Of a stretch of 64,000 nt of DNA, positions 9,826-19,940 are shown one piece after another (the first letter of the stretch is position 1; each line of letters begins with the position of its first letter). Origin of the DNA: Lucinisca nassula (Eukaryota; Mollusca; Bivalvia; Lucinida; Lucinidae); assembly GCA_963580285.1 (NCBI GenBank), contig OY757013.1, positions 137,828,521 to 137,892,520 on the forward strand, written 5' to 3'. A program made the position numbers and the translations under genes. The notes beneath the pieces were generated by a model, which worked only from the letters and a program-made list of their open reading frames with translations, ran no database searches and had not been told where the DNA came from.

Positions 9826-10118
9826 CCCGTCCATCGGGGCTTGAAGAAATAAATGGGCTGCATGATGCTTCCAGGCAGAGCTGAAGCCGACCGCACACGA
9901 GTACTGGTTACCCACTAGGAGGATCTAAGCCTGCCCAGGTAAAGCGGTGCGCGTCGGTCCGTTCATGCTTATAAACCCTATTTGTTCCATTGGGCGACAG
10001 GGCTTTAGTTGTCATTCCATCTCACTGCCAGGTAAAAGTCGCACAAAATTGGAAGCAACGTTTTCAAATTGACCTATATAGTGTTGACGGGGACGTTAAA
10101 CATCAAATCAAACAATCA
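9826..10118 (+). mobile_element. SINE-C, full length, 13-nt TSD
   Basis: Starts near GACCCCCGTCCATCGGGG and ends in GGGGACGTTAAACATCAAAT plus a CAAA-like tail. Direct repeats TCAGCGAATACGC lie at about 9808-9821 and 10122-10135. A 69-codon frame in it is incidental. Confidence 0.9.
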
Positions 10119-10234
10119 AAAATCAGCGAATACGCAGACTGGTCTGAGCACTTCCATTTTGTTTGCTGTACTGTATCCTGGCCTAGCAAAGAAGTTTAAT
10201 CTGGCCTTTGCATCTATGCATCATGTTCAGTCTC

Positions 10235-10513
10235 CATCACGTGAACAAGTCCGTCGTGAAATTGACAACCCTCTATATATACCCAGTATATATAGAGAAA
10301 ACTGGGGTTTAAACGGGTATACATTATTTTTTCTTATTTTAGTTCCAATACATAGGTTGTGGGTACTCGTTAGAACCGCCCCAATGAGGCAGTTCTAACG
10401 AGCACCTACATCCTATTTTTGGAGTATAAATCAGGAAAATATCACAAATTTTCGTCAGAAAAAAAACTATCCATTTTTGAGACATGATATTATATCCTCT
10501 GTCTCACAGGCGG
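10235..10513 (+). mobile_element. HP-A hairpin MITE
   Basis: Starts CATCACGTGAACAAGTCCGT; centre GTGGGTACTCGTTAGAACCG and mirror. The right terminus is mutated (CTGTCTCACAGGCGG). The inner stem near 10275 has expanded with CTCTATATATACCC. Confidence 0.85.
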
Positions 10514-10599
10514 TTCCAGGGACGGATCCAGAAATTTTGAACAGGAAGTTTGAGCTAAATTAACCCTTTCATCATTGATACACTGACTGGTGTGTGTGT

Positions 10600-10672
10600 A
10601 TTTTTTTTTTTTTTTCTGAAAAAAAAAATGAGAGCAACTTTTGCATTTGCAAAAGCTGCTCTCATTTTTTTC
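10600..10672. repeat. T/A-rich hairpin
   Basis: AAAAAATGAGAGCAACTTTT and its near-complement GCTGCTCTCATTTTTT face each other across TGCATTTGCA, after a 14-T run. Gives overlapping open frames on both strands that are not genes. Confidence 0.7.
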
Positions 10673-10827
10673 TGCAAAAACATTAGTACATGTGCCATAT
10701 TTAATGGTCGGAGTTTTAAAGATATGTTTACTAACGACATCGTTAAGTTTGAACAACTCGACCCAGGTGTTTCTTTTATAATTAAAAAGTAGTTTGGTAG
10801 TTTGGCAAAAAAGTGTAAATTCTGATA

Positions 10828-10925
10828 ATGGCTATTTTGGAGTCGTTGCTGCGAGTTTTGTGGGACTTTTTACCCGACATTGTGATGAAATGACACCTCA
10901 AGCCCCTCCGCCCTAAATTCTTATA
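10828..10925 (-). repeat. SINE-C fragment, minus strand
   Basis: GGAGTCGTTGCTGCGAGTTT, GGGACTTTTTACCCGACATT, ATGAAATGACACCTCAAGCC. Middle portion only. Confidence 0.8.
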
Positions 10926-11003
10926 AGACGGCTGCTTGTGAGTCGAATAATATTTTGCACATTATCCCGGGTGGAAAAGGTTAATAGCTTTAGGGTAGGG
11001 TTC

Positions 11004-11009
<6 letters not shown>

Positions 11010-11043
<34 letters not shown>
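11010..11043. repeat. poly(T) run, 3' tail of SINE-B
   Basis: About 34 consecutive T adjoining the SINE-B on the minus strand, i.e. its poly(A) tail. Confidence 0.9.
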
Positions 11044-11044
<1 letters not shown>

Positions 11045-11252
11045 GTTTGGTTTTACGGCCCTTTCAAGATTATTTCACTCATATCGAGCCGATCGTTAAT
11101 CAGAGGTGGGCGAAAACCGGAGTATCAGGAGAAAAACCATCCGTTGCAGAACTTGGCGTTTCACATGTGACCCGAGCGAGGCTCGAACCACAGCGGTGAG
11201 AGACTTAATGCTCAAGAGTCAGTGCTCTTAACCACTAGGCCACGGAGGCCCA
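11041..11252 (-). mobile_element. SINE-B, full length, minus strand
   Basis: Minus strand: GGGCCTCCGTGGCCTAGTGG, a long variable-arm-like region, GGTTCGAGCCTCGCTCGGGT, body, GGGCCGTAAAACC and poly(A). The head resembles a tRNA with a long variable arm. Confidence 0.92.
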
Positions 11253-11454
11253 GGGTAGGGTTCCATTAAATAATTTCGCCCAAATGGGTGGCGGGTCGAC
11301 TGAACCCAACGAACCCCTCTGCTGTCGCCACTGGTCTTCTTTTATCTCAAAGTGTGAAAGGTTGAAGCGAAGAGCTTAAAGACTCTGGTCAGGTTGCATA
11401 GGCTTCTCTGAGCATTTACTGGTCGCACATGCAGTCGTATTTTGACCTCAAAGA

Positions 11455-11492
11455 GGGGGTTTCTAACGAACATCCACAATGTATGCTTGGAG
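11455..11492. repeat. HP-A stem fragment
   Basis: GGGTTTCTAACGAACATCCA followed by CAATGTATGCTTGGAGC. Confidence 0.5.
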
Positions 11493-11519
11493 CACAAGTC
11501 CCTGACCTGACAGCACAAA

Positions 11520-11598
11520 GCAGCGGGACAACGTCGGACCGATAGCGATACGACGTATCGTTATCGGCCCGACGTCATTCTTTGCTTGTTGGGTTGAG
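11520..11598. repeat. imperfect hairpin with GACGTC-type arms
   Basis: ACGTCGGACCGATAGCGATA faces CGTATCGTTATCGGCCCGAC. Outer AAAGCA/TGCTT ends resemble small MITE termini. Confidence 0.6.
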
Positions 11599-11649
11599 CA
11601 CAAATATCACAAACTTCTGATAATGCAAGCACTGGAAGCTCTGTTGGCT

Positions 11650-11725
11650 AAGAAAACGGTTCCGTCCAGGGCCTGATCAGGTTACGCTTTTTGTTGCGTC
11701 TGATCTGGGTCTACACTGTTTGCCT
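11650..11725 (+). repeat. core-2 stem fragment (PB family)
   Basis: GGGCCTGATCAGG and TCTGATCTGGGTCTACACTG/TTTGCC flank a GACGCAA-type tip; this is the internal stem of PB-1/PB-2 without its TTAA ends. Confidence 0.6.
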
Positions 11726-11765
11726 AACCCAACACAGGAGGCCAGTACATGTACTAGAAACACAA

Positions 11766-12073
11766 TCCGAAAACACGCCTACACAAATGTTTCAAACATT
11801 TTTAGACCAAAGAGCATGAAAAACTCAGGGAAAAAAATCCTGCTGTCCTCGTATTTCTGCTCAAATCATAGATTGTGTGTACTTGATAGAACCGCCTCTT
11901 TGAGGCGGTTCCAACTAGTACCCACTCTATGTTTTGAGGCGGTTCTACCAAGTACACACAGTCTATGTTTTGAGCAGAAATATGAAAAAATGATGTATAC
12001 CCCTGTAAACCCCAGTTTTACCATATGAAAATGGGGTTTATGGGGGTCAAAATTACATAGGTGTGTTTTCTTC
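11766..12073 (+). mobile_element. HP-B hairpin MITE with duplicated core arm
   Basis: Ends CCGAAAACACGCCTACA and ACATAGGTGTGTTTTCTTC. After the normal palindrome at 11880-11925 the right arm is repeated (GAGGCGGTTCTACCAAGTAC, 11937-11957), so it has one extra arm. Confidence 0.8.
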
Positions 12074-12079
12074 TCTACA

Positions 12080-12590
12080 CAGTACTGTGACGTGATAGCA
12101 ACAAGAGTTGCACGGCTAAAAATAATCCGCAATGTGCGCGCAGTTTAACCGGTCACGTGGATAATCGCAAGGAAGCTTCTAATTCACATAGTAACTTTGG
12201 GTTGGTTGTCAAACAATCGGCCCAACTTTGTCAAGCGATCCAAAAAGTGCATGAATTATAGCACTTGCCAGTAGTATGTTAAATCGTGCTTTACAGCCAT
12301 TTCAAGATTATTTCACTTGTATTAAGAGGTGAACGAAAACCTGAGCACCCAGAGAAAAAACACCTGAGGAGCGGAGAAAGATAAAAAAAATCTATGTTTT
12401 TGTTTGGACAGACTTCGGGTATTTGTAAGCTAATAAAGAACAGTTTGATGGGGTACTTCGACATAATTAGTACGACTGAAAACTTGAAGTATTGACTGTC
12501 ATGCCAATTAGTCTGTCCAAATTAACTTCAGTCTATCCTAGTATTTGTTTTTATGTAAATCAACTGATAGTTTTATCTCAAATCTTCCGC
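12080..12590. other. mostly unassigned; SINE-B fragment at 12296-12375
   Basis: CAGCCATTTCAAGATTATTT with GCGAACGAAAACCTGAGCACC-like sequence marks a SINE-B remnant on the minus strand. The rest shows neither gene nor repeat. Confidence 0.5.
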
Positions 12591-12765
12591 GAAATGAAGA
12601 CCCATGTAATCCCCTATGCACATTTTTCTTGCTCATATTAAAACAAAAATCGTTGGTACTCGTTAGGACCGCCTCATTAAAGCGGTGCTAAGAAGTGCCT
12701 ACAGTTTATGTTTCAAGCAGAAATTCGAAAAATATGACAATTTTCCTAAGATATTAGCCATGTTC
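12588..12765 (+). repeat. HP-A fragment, diverged
   Basis: GTTGGTACTCGTTAGGACCG, GAAGTGCCTACAGTTTATG. Both termini eroded. Confidence 0.65.
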
Positions 12766-12794
12766 TCTATTTTCTTATTTGAAAAAGTAGCGAC

Positions 12795-13026
12795 ACAGCT
12801 ATACAAATACATTGTATATTTTACCTCTGAAAAATCGAAATTTATTCGAAGAAAAATTGTGATATTTTTCTTATTTCTGTTCAAAATATAGATTGTGGGT
12901 ACTCGTTAGAACCGCCTTATTGGGGCGGTTCTAACGGGTCCCCACAATCTATATTTTTAGATATATAAAACTATATAAAAGTGGGGTTCAAAGGGGTCAA
13001 AATTATGTAGGCGTGTTTTCGTGATG
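12795..13026. mobile_element. HP-B hairpin MITE
   Basis: CTATACAAATACATTGTATA, ATAGATTGTGGGTACTCGTT, mirror stem, GTGGGGTTCAAAGGGGTCAA and GTAGGCGTGTTTTCGTGATG. The first ~15 bp are lost and the right inner stem is shortened. Confidence 0.85.
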
Positions 13027-13029
13027 AGA

Positions 13030-13930
13030 AATTCGATTTTTTTTTCATAAGAAAATCGATTGTTTGCGATATTGGGAGTACTCTATTGTCTTATTTGAGT
13101 CTTATAAGTCTTGAGTTAAGGTCCTTCGATGGTAAAATTAAGCCAATAATCCAATATTAATGTCAAAAGCATTAAGAAAATTCCGGTTTTAAAGATAAAT
13201 ACTACATAGGGATTGACAAAAATTAACTATTATTACGTGCGTAAATCTTATTTATATAGTGTTTTACCAAAATAATAGCGGAGGTTCCACTATATGCAAT
13301 AGAAATGAGTTGCCCTCAGAGGTCACCACCCTGCATGAATTTGAAAAGTGTGCTTTAGTCCAAATTTTAGATATTGACAGGTTCTCTACAGTTTATTAGT
13401 CGTTTCCATTTGAGCCTCGCCAAGCGAATTTGTGTCTTCGAGCATTCCGTCATGACAAATTTTCACTGCGCATGCCCAGCCATTCATAGGGGCCAAGATA
13501 TGGCTTTCTGTCTGAAGGTTCCTCTTGATTCACTGCTTGTATGAGCGAGCAGCGAAGGTTCTGGCGAGACTGCGCGGATGCACAGGCTCGCCTGAACCTT
13601 CGCTGCTCGCATAGGCGATAAGTACCAAAATCGCTTGACGGGGCCTATTTCATTTCGTTTTCTTTAGTTCAATAATATGCGCCTTAAGTCAAGCGACTAA
13701 CGAATACTATCGTATCTTCCATAAAGTAACAATACGTTGCAAACTAAAAGTATATTGTTTCAGTTTTAAGTATAAATGGGCAAAGCATTGACTAACAAAA
13801 AGGCGTTGAAAAGATTATTAAGACATTATGAGACATACTTGTGTTCCGAAAGATTTTCTGGTGTGTCAAATTCTGGATAGTTCTGTATCGCAGGAATTTG
13901 ATAATATAATGAAACTGTAATAAGTTCTTG
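13030..13930. other. no gene recognised; hairpin at 13548-13612
   Basis: GAGCGAGCAGCGAAGGTTCT faces TGAACCTTCGCTGCTCGCAT across ~20 bp. The remainder is AT-rich without a supported frame. Confidence 0.5.
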
Positions 13931-13931
13931 T

Positions 13932-14211
13932 CATCACGAAAACACGCCGATATAATTTTGACCCCCTTGAACCCCACATTTATACAGTAAAACTTGGGTA
14001 TACAGGGGTAAACCTTATTTTCTTATTTCTGCTCTAAAATATATATTGTGGGTACTCGTTAGAACCGCCGCGATGAGGCGGTTCTAACGAGTACCCACAA
14101 TCTATATTTTGAGCAGAAATAAGCAAAAATATCAAAATTTTTCATCGGAAAATTTTGGTTTTTAAGGCGGTAAAGTTTACAATGTATTAGTATAGGCGTG
14201 TTTTCTTCTTG
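13932..14211. mobile_element. HP-B hairpin MITE, full length
   Basis: CATCACGAAAACACGCCGAT at the left, TATAGGCGTGTTTTCTTCTT at the right. The central stem is almost uninterrupted: TTTCTGCTCTAAAATATATA, TTGTGGGTACTCGTTAGAAC, then its complement. Confidence 0.92.
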
Positions 14212-14431
14212 TTTTCATTCAGTCTAGAACTTCTGCAATAGGGACGATATGGATACGTAAATAGTCAATAATTCATATGAAGTGAATTTAGTTTGTAAAC
14301 TTGCATAGTTAATTTCTTTTGTGGTGTATTGGATAAGGAACATTCTGACAGAGTTGGGGACACTGGACCCCTTCGATGACCTGCTGGGGGGTTCACCCCT
14401 TACTTCGGGCCAAACGGAGGGTAGGTCTCTT

Positions 14432-14581
<150 letters not shown>

Positions 14582-14636
14582 GCGCACGCACGTACGGAGA
14601 GTTTTCTATTAAAGACATCTTTTGAATAGTCCCAAA

Positions 14637-14704
14637 TTATTATTATTATTGTTATTATTATTATTATTTTTATCATTACATGTATTATTATTATTATTAT
14701 TATG
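14637..14704. repeat. (ATT)n-type microsatellite
   Basis: Imperfect ATT repeats abutting the tail of the following SINE-C. Confidence 0.9.
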
Positions 14705-14890
14705 TTTGTTTTGTTTTGTTTGAATTGAGGTATAACGTCCCCGTCAATATAATTTAGGACATTTTGGAGACGTTGCTTCCAGCTTTGTGGGACTTTAACC
14801 CGACATTGAGATGAAATGACATCTCAAGCCCTGTCGCCCAATGAAACCAAAAGGCGTATATCATTGGACGGTCTGACTGAATGTGGTCTG
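14705..14890 (-). repeat. SINE-C, 5'-truncated, minus strand
   Basis: TTGAATTGAGGTATAACGTC, GGAGACGTTGCTTCCAGCTT, CAAGCCCTGTCGCCCAATGA; breaks off after GGACGGTCTGACTGA. Confidence 0.85.
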
Positions 14891-14937
14891 ATGTGGTTAT
14901 ATAGGAATTTTATTTGCTATATATTCCAGGAGCTCGT

Positions 14938-15012
14938 ACGAACTCCGTCACATTAACAAGTCCGTGTAATAAATACCCCATGTAAACCCGACTTTATAAA
15001 GGGAAAACCGGG
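14938..15012 (+). repeat. HP-A left-end fragment
   Basis: GTCACATTAACAAGTCCGTG, ACTTTATAAAGGGAAAACCG. No hairpin core. Confidence 0.6.
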
Positions 15013-15216
15013 CGTCAGGTCCTTTATAACATTGTGATGGACTCATCGAGGAAGAGAGAGGGTCGCTTTGCTTTTTGTTTTGTATAATCTTAATGTAATC
15101 CGTGTATTAATAAAGTGTCTAAAACTAATTGGTGACAATTTTCAAATCTATATTGCAACAAGTATAGCTTTTACAAAAAGCTAGGTCTACGCTTAGCACA
15201 TATATTAACAATTTAA

Positions 15217-15752
15217 AGGTGCATTATTGAGCTACCGGGTCTCAATTTTTTCTGGTTTTTATCTTCAATGCATACTCCTTTGTCATGTGTACACTTTTGG
15301 AGCCAAATACAGCTTCAGAACTTTGTGAAAATGGTCGTTTTCATTCGTGTTTACCCTTCGCTCTGAACATGTGTTCGGAATTTCTGTTCTAAAAATAAAT
15401 CTGTCACTTTACACATACATGGCGACAGTATCGTCTCTGAGTGTAGTTACTTATGGCATGGTATTCAGCGTCATATTTTTTCCGATTCAGGCATGGCCTA
15501 AGCAAACAAGGCCAAAAATGAACGTCGCGTAACGTCATATATGGGGATTCTATTTTTGTCACGAACTAAAAATAGATCTAACTAGTGTTCGAAACCTAGT
15601 TAGGGAATCCCTCTCAAACTCGTTTACCTGTCATCATAATTGTTCGCATTTTTGCATAAAATGCATTCATTTGTATTGTTTTAAAGAAAAATACCGGCTA
15701 TATGTATTTTATTTTTGGAAGCATTTTTTCCAGATAGCTCAATAATGCACCT
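15217..15752. mobile_element. PB-3, TTAA-flanked MITE (536 bp)
   Basis: Perfect inverted ends AGGTGCATTATTGAGCTA (left) and its complement (right), flanked by TTAA at 15213-15216 and 15753-15756. TTAA duplication is characteristic of piggyBac; the ends differ from PB-1 and PB-2. Interior is non-coding. Confidence 0.8.
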
Positions 15753-15932
15753 TTAACTGTGAATGTCCAGAATTATATCCAAGAAATATGTTTTATACAA
15801 TTTACTGTCTTTGGTAAAATTCTATTTGCCAGTCTGGCACTTAGTGGTACCACAAGACCGTGTTCGTGTCGATCCTTGTGGACCTCATCAAAACATTGCG
15901 ACGTGTTAACTCTTATCATGCTGTTCACGACA

Positions 15933-17943
15933 TACTTGGGGGGGGTTTAGATGGGGAGGGCAAAAATTCTGGATTTTCAACAAAAAAACTTTTTTCACTT
16001 ATCAAAAACAGCAGACAGGACTCACGGGGCATATCTACACTGAAAGACAATACAGATGGAACACTCCATAGTGAGAATACTGTTAAGGCAAACCTTTTGA
16101 ATCGCCAGTTCCAATCTGTTTTTACTCGCTTATCCCCACTCAGGCTAGGGCAGTTATGTACACAGACAATTCTAAATCTGTTTCAAGAAAATTTACCAGA
16201 AAATTTACAACCTCAGTGCCCTTCCATGCCGGAAATCAATATTGATCTAAATGGTGTTCTGAAACTTTTGGCAAACCTTAAACCGGATAAGGCTGCAGGG
16301 CCTGATTCAATCAAACCACTTGTTTTAAAAGAACTGAGGGTAGAAATCGCTCCTGTTATCTGCCTGCTGTTTGAAAAATCTCTAGAAACTGGTCAACTAC
16401 CTGCAGATTGGACAAAAGCTCAAGTTTGTCCCCTTTTTAAAAAGGGTGATAAAACTGACCCTGCCAATTATAGGCCTATCTCCTTGACATGCATAGTATG
16501 CAAGGTGATGGAGCATATAATTGCATCCAATATTTCCAAACATTTAGCTCAGCACAATGTTCTTTACGAATTGCAACATGGGTTTCGTGAAAAACGCTCC
16601 TGCGAAACTCAGCTTATTCAGCTTGTGGAAGATCTTGCAAGGCAGCTGACTTTGGGCAAACAAACCGACTTAGTACTTTTGGACTTCAGTAAAGCCTTTG
16701 ACAAAGTTAACCATCTAAAATTATTGTATAAACTTTTAAATTTTGGCATAACCGGTAAAACACTAAAATGGATTGAATCCTTCTTAATTGGACGTTCGCA
16801 AACTGTTGTACTAGATGGGGAGTTTTCAAATGAGGTACCGGTCACCTCTGGGGTGCCCCAGGGGTCAGTGCTGGGCCCGCTCCTCTTTCTACTGTACATA
16901 AATGACCTACCGGATAATATTCAGTCACAAGTTAGGCTCTTTGCTGATGATACCGCGGTTTACTTGGCTGTGTCCAGCCCAGCAGATGCACAAGTTCTAC
17001 AGTCTGACCTTGAAAAACTTCAGCATTGGGAGCGAACCTGGGACATGGAGTTTAATCCCAGCAAGTGTCAGGTACTCCATGTCTCTAGATCTAAAACGCC
17101 AATTAAGACCCAATACTTCATGCATGGTCAGGAACTGGAAAGTGTGGACTCAGCCAAGTACCTTGGGGTGACCATCAGCAAAGACCTTAGCTGGAATTCA
17201 CACATATCACATATTACAGCCAGTGCAAACAGGACCCTCGGCTTCGTCAAAAGAAATGTTAAAACAAAAAGTCAGGAAATAAAAACGTTGGCATATAACA
17301 CCTTGGTTAGGCCACAGGTAGAATATGCCTCGACCGTTTGGAGCCCCTATACAAAAGAAAATATTAACAAGATTGAAATGTTGCAGCGTAGGGCAGCCCG
17401 TTGGGTCACAAATGATTTCTCCCCCTATAGCAGTGTTACAGACATGATGGGTGAGCTTGGATGGCGGTCACTTGAGCTCAGACGCTATGATACGCGCCTT
17501 ACAATGTTTTATAAAATCGTTTACGGTTTGGTCGCTATACCAGTTCCGTCACAGTTCGAACGCCTAACGACAAACACGCGTCACCACTCTCTGGCTTACA
17601 GGCAGATACACACCTCTGTCTCGTATTATTATTATTCATTTTTCCCTATGTCGGTTGTTCTTTGGAACAGGCTACCAGCTGATCTCGTCCTGGTTTCTGA
17701 TCTTGACTCTTTCAAGTTAAGGGTCAGTTCGATAAACCACAGGCTCCCTTAAGGTAATACTGTTTTTATCCTGCTTTTAAACTCTCCTTACTAACACCCA
17801 AAATCTTTCATCTATGCTCACCTTTCTTTTATTCTTTTAACTCTGCACTATCACACTTTTACTTCTCTTACTAACACACCATGCGCAGCCATCCTAATAA
17901 CACTCGGAAGAGGGTTGAGGATTATATAGAGATAGATAGATAG
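15933..17943 (+). mobile_element. 5'-truncated non-LTR retrotransposon (jockey/CR1-like)
   Basis: Inserted in PB-1 with a 6-bp TSD, ACGACA, at 15927-15932 and 17944-17949. Carries the RT domain and C-terminal region, a ~190-bp 3' UTR and a short (ATAG)n-type 3' end. The 5' UTR, any ORF1 and the endonuclease are missing. The open RT frame suggests a fairly recent insertion. Confidence 0.93.
15935..17752 (+). CDS. reverse transcriptase, C-terminal part of LINE ORF2
   Basis: A 605-residue open frame; upstream in-frame residues derive from the host MITE, so there is no genuine start. RT blocks in order: LKPDKAAGPDSIKP, ANYRPISLTCIVCKVMEHII, HGFREKRSCETQL, LVLLDFSKAFDKVNH (motif A, catalytic Asp codon at 16682), SGVPQGSVLGPLLFLLYIND (motif B), LFADDTAVY (motif C, 16937-16963), AKYLGVTISKDLSWNSHI, then the jockey/CR1-type tail RRAARWVTNDF. 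It would copy its RNA at a nicked chromosomal site (target-primed reverse transcription). No stop or frameshift in the RT. The clade is inferred from motif style only; lacking the endonuclease, the copy cannot move by itself. Confidence 0.93.
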   Translation, partial: LGGGLDGEGKNSGFSTKKLFSLIKNSRQDSRGISTLKDNTDGTLHSENTVKANLLNRQFQSVFTRLSPLRLGQLCTQTILNLFQENLPENLQPQCPSMPEINIDLNGVLKLLANLKPDKAAGPDSIKPLVLKELRVEIAPVICLLFEKSLETGQLPADWTKAQVCPLFKKGDKTDPANYRPISLTCIVCKVMEHIIASNISKHLAQHNVLYELQHGFREKRSCETQLIQLVEDLARQLTLGKQTDLVLLDFSKAFDKVNHLKLLYKLLNFGITGKTLKWIESFLIGRSQTVVLDGEFSNEVPVTSGVPQGSVLGPLLFLLYINDLPDNIQSQVRLFADDTAVYLAVSSPADAQVLQSDLEKLQHWERTWDMEFNPSKCQVLHVSRSKTPIKTQYFMHGQELESVDSAKYLGVTISKDLSWNSHISHITASANRTLGFVKRNVKTKSQEIKTLAYNTLVRPQVEYASTVWSPYTKENINKIEMLQRRAARWVTNDFSPYSSVTDMMGELGWRSLELRRYDTRLTMFYKIVYGLVAIPVPSQFERLTTNTRHHSLAYRQIHTSVSYYYYSFFPMSVVLWNRLPADLVLVSDLDSFKLRVSSINHRLP

Positions 17944-18134
17944 ACGACAACCCCTTTCTTTGGAAACAGTGTAGATCCAGATCAGATGGCTTCTGAAGAA
18001 GCCATCTGATCAGGATCTACACTGTTTGACATTAAGTTTATGGCTTTGTAAGAATAAATTATTACATCAAGTAATCTGATTGGTTCAAAGTCAGAAATGG
18101 GTGTGGCTAAATTGAATATTCAACAAGAGAAGGG

Positions 18135-18318
18135 TTACGATTGAAATCGTCCTGTCTAAGCGCCGCTTTTTCAAGCGACACAGAAAACAATTTACATGCT
18201 TAACAAGTTGATATGGTTCTCTTTAAAAATCGTTGCTAACGGCGAGGCAAGTGTTTTCAAGGCTGCTGGGAAGCTTACAGGATTGGCAGTGGTCGAGGGT
18301 ACAAATTTGACGACACAT
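18135..18318. other. no feature recognised
   Basis: Short interval between PB-1 and the CCCAGCAG element; a minus-strand frame here has no recognisable motif. Confidence 0.4.
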
Positions 18319-18512
18319 ACCCAGCAGGCACATGACGTCCGTTTGACGTCAGATCTTGGTTGGATTTTGGTCACGACGTCATGTAACCAAAAAACAACGT
18401 CGATTAGACGTCATATCCTGACGTCAGCCAGACGTACTGATTAGACGTTGAACAGACGTCAGAACAAACGTGAATTAGACGTCTAAATCGAAACGTCGTT
18501 TTACGTTGCATT
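18319..18512. repeat. CCCAGCAG-type element rich in TGACGTC
   Basis: Starts CCCAGCAGGCACATGACGTC and contains many GACGTC/AACGTC motifs in both orientations. Same terminus and motif content as 28162-28560. The right terminus is not identifiable. Confidence 0.65.
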
Positions 18513-19140
18513 TTTGTTCTTTTTTGCAACCTGTATGCGAGTTTGCATGCATCATATGTACCGACTGGAGTGACAGGCACTCTACCACCGGCTCGAGCCT
18601 CTATAGGCGTAGTACACCTACTTTATACCTGTCACTTCTACATGATGTTATAATTATTAAATAAAAAACAATTGGTTGGTAAAGTAATTAGACATTATTC
18701 GCAACTGACTCAAGCTTTTTTTTTGAAAGCTAATAGTTGTGTACTACATATTTGAAATCAGGCGCCATGTTCGATTTCCGGTAGAAGGTCAAGATTGAAG
18801 AAACCAGCAAAACGGGCGTATAATGTCACATTGTGAGTGTTTTAGTAAATATGACGCATCAGAAAAAAACAGACAAAGTAATCTCAAAATCAACCAGTAT
18901 GTAATCTTTTTAAAAGTATGTCGTATGAATGGCACAGTTGCAGATTTGCTACATTGACATATGTTTTCGCGACCATATTCAAAATATTTGTTCTGTCAGA
19001 CACTAAAGTTGACGTCAGAGTAACACCATAATATGTTAACTAGTTATTTGCATATTATATATCACATATATTTTACATAAACTTGTTTTTGTTTGTTTTG
19101 GGGGGCTTGTTCTAAAAGGAAAGAATTTGCTCCCTTTTAG
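18513..19140. other. unassigned sequence
   Basis: AT-rich with no supported frame. Contains GGAAAGAATTTGCTCCCTTT near 19118, related to the hairpin arms at 28997-29061. Confidence 0.4.
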
Positions 19141-19146
19141 GCAGTG

Positions 19147-19295
19147 GCTAGCCGGCCGGTACCGAAAAACCAGCGTAAGTGTCTACCTGTCCGGTACCGG
19201 GCGACCAGCCTACAAGTCTGCTCGAACCCGACAGCAAGCCAACCCACAAAGGAATGGCTAGCTGTCTGGTAGTTAATTTTAGTCTCTCATTTCAG
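19147..19295 (+). repeat. GCTAGCC/GGTACCGG-rich element
   Basis: Contains GGCAGTGGCTAGCCGGCC, two GGTACCG motifs next to GACCAGCCTAC, and AGTTAATTTTAGTCTCTCAT. An inverted relative lies at 23118-23275. Confidence 0.7.
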
Positions 19296-19329
19296 ATAGG
19301 GTATGAAGGGCTGTCAAAGGTTTTTTCTT

Positions 19330-19621
19330 TCTATATATACTGCCATACTCCCTCGCGGGCATTCTAGGCAGGTGTATTTTACATACACTCCAGTTTTTGC
19401 AGGATGAAAGCCTACACAGCACAGGGGATGGTTCTCCCTGCACAGGGGGCCTCCAGTTTATGTCCCGATCCGAAGGACGGTGCACTTTATGACATTCATC
19501 CCTGCAGATGATGTCAGTGGACCGTGTTCGGACACCGAAATTTTATCGCCGCTGCCGGGGATCGAACCCTGGACCTCTAGCATCAGAGGCAAGTGCACTA
19601 ACCACTGAGCTATCACGCTCC
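19330..19621 (-). mobile_element. SINE-E, minus strand, complete tRNA-like head
   Basis: The minus strand starts GGAGCGTGATAGCTCAGTGG (A box) and has GGGTTCGATCCCCGGC (B box), about 73 nt in total, followed by a ~220-bp body (GATAAAATTTCGGTGTCCGA, CCTGTGCAGGGAGAACC). The body makes this a SINE rather than a tRNA gene. Confidence 0.85.
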
Positions 19622-19719
19622 ATGAGTTTGTAACTGGATGATAAACTTTACTTTGAGACTATGTAAATGGTGTGAGATTTTCCTCATCCATAATTACCTT
19701 TCTTTATGTATTTGGGGCT

Positions 19720-19940
19720 TGAAGATACTTAAACGTTTGGTCCTAGCGTCGTGAAAATTGAGCAGTACCGTAAAAAAAAAAAAAATTGGTTCTTGGTGAC
19801 TTTCAGTTATTCTCCTAAAGTTTAAACAAATTTGTTTTTCACGATCCAGCAGAGTCCAGAAGGTGCAGATGGAATGGCAAACAGTGTAGACCCTGCTTAA
19901 GGAGCAGTCTGATCTGGGACTGCATTGTTTGCTGAAGCCT
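19720..19940 (+). repeat. core-2 stem element
   Basis: GCAAACAGTGTAGACCCTGC and GAGCAGTCTGATCTGGGACT with GCATTGTTTGC form a stem of the PB core-2 type. The flanking sequence resembles 60230-60425 (ACCGTAAAAA near the start, GCAGATGGAATGGCA). TTAA termini not found. Confidence 0.6.

Larger units (their letters stand above)
9446..10151. repeat. right arm of inverted duplication (empty mariner site)
   Basis: Reverse-complement match to 6267-8276 minus the mariner. Order: SINE-A, pogo-like MITE segment from about 9678 (CAGTCAAGCGAACTTCATGT), the AACTCATTAGAATCGCC half-core, and SINE-C between two TCAGCGAATACGC repeats. Confidence 0.88.
15910..18134. mobile_element. PB-1 piggyBac-like MITE split by a LINE
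   Basis: The left 23 bp (CTCTTATCATGCTGTTCACG) sit at 15910-15932 after TTAA (15906-15909). The rest, from ACCCCTTTCTTTGG, is at 17950-18134, ending AACAAGAGAAGGG before a mutated TTAC. The copy at 47867-48020 has the same left end without interruption, which shows the original arrangement. Confidence 0.88.

Noticed and set aside
15860..15934. ATG at 15860 as the true start of the RT protein
   Set aside because: The first 25 codons lie upstream of the LINE boundary, partly in PB-1 sequence.
19550..19621. A tRNA gene (GGAGCGTGATAGCTCAGTGG)
   Set aside because: Followed by a body shared with 23378-23690, so it is a SINE-E head.
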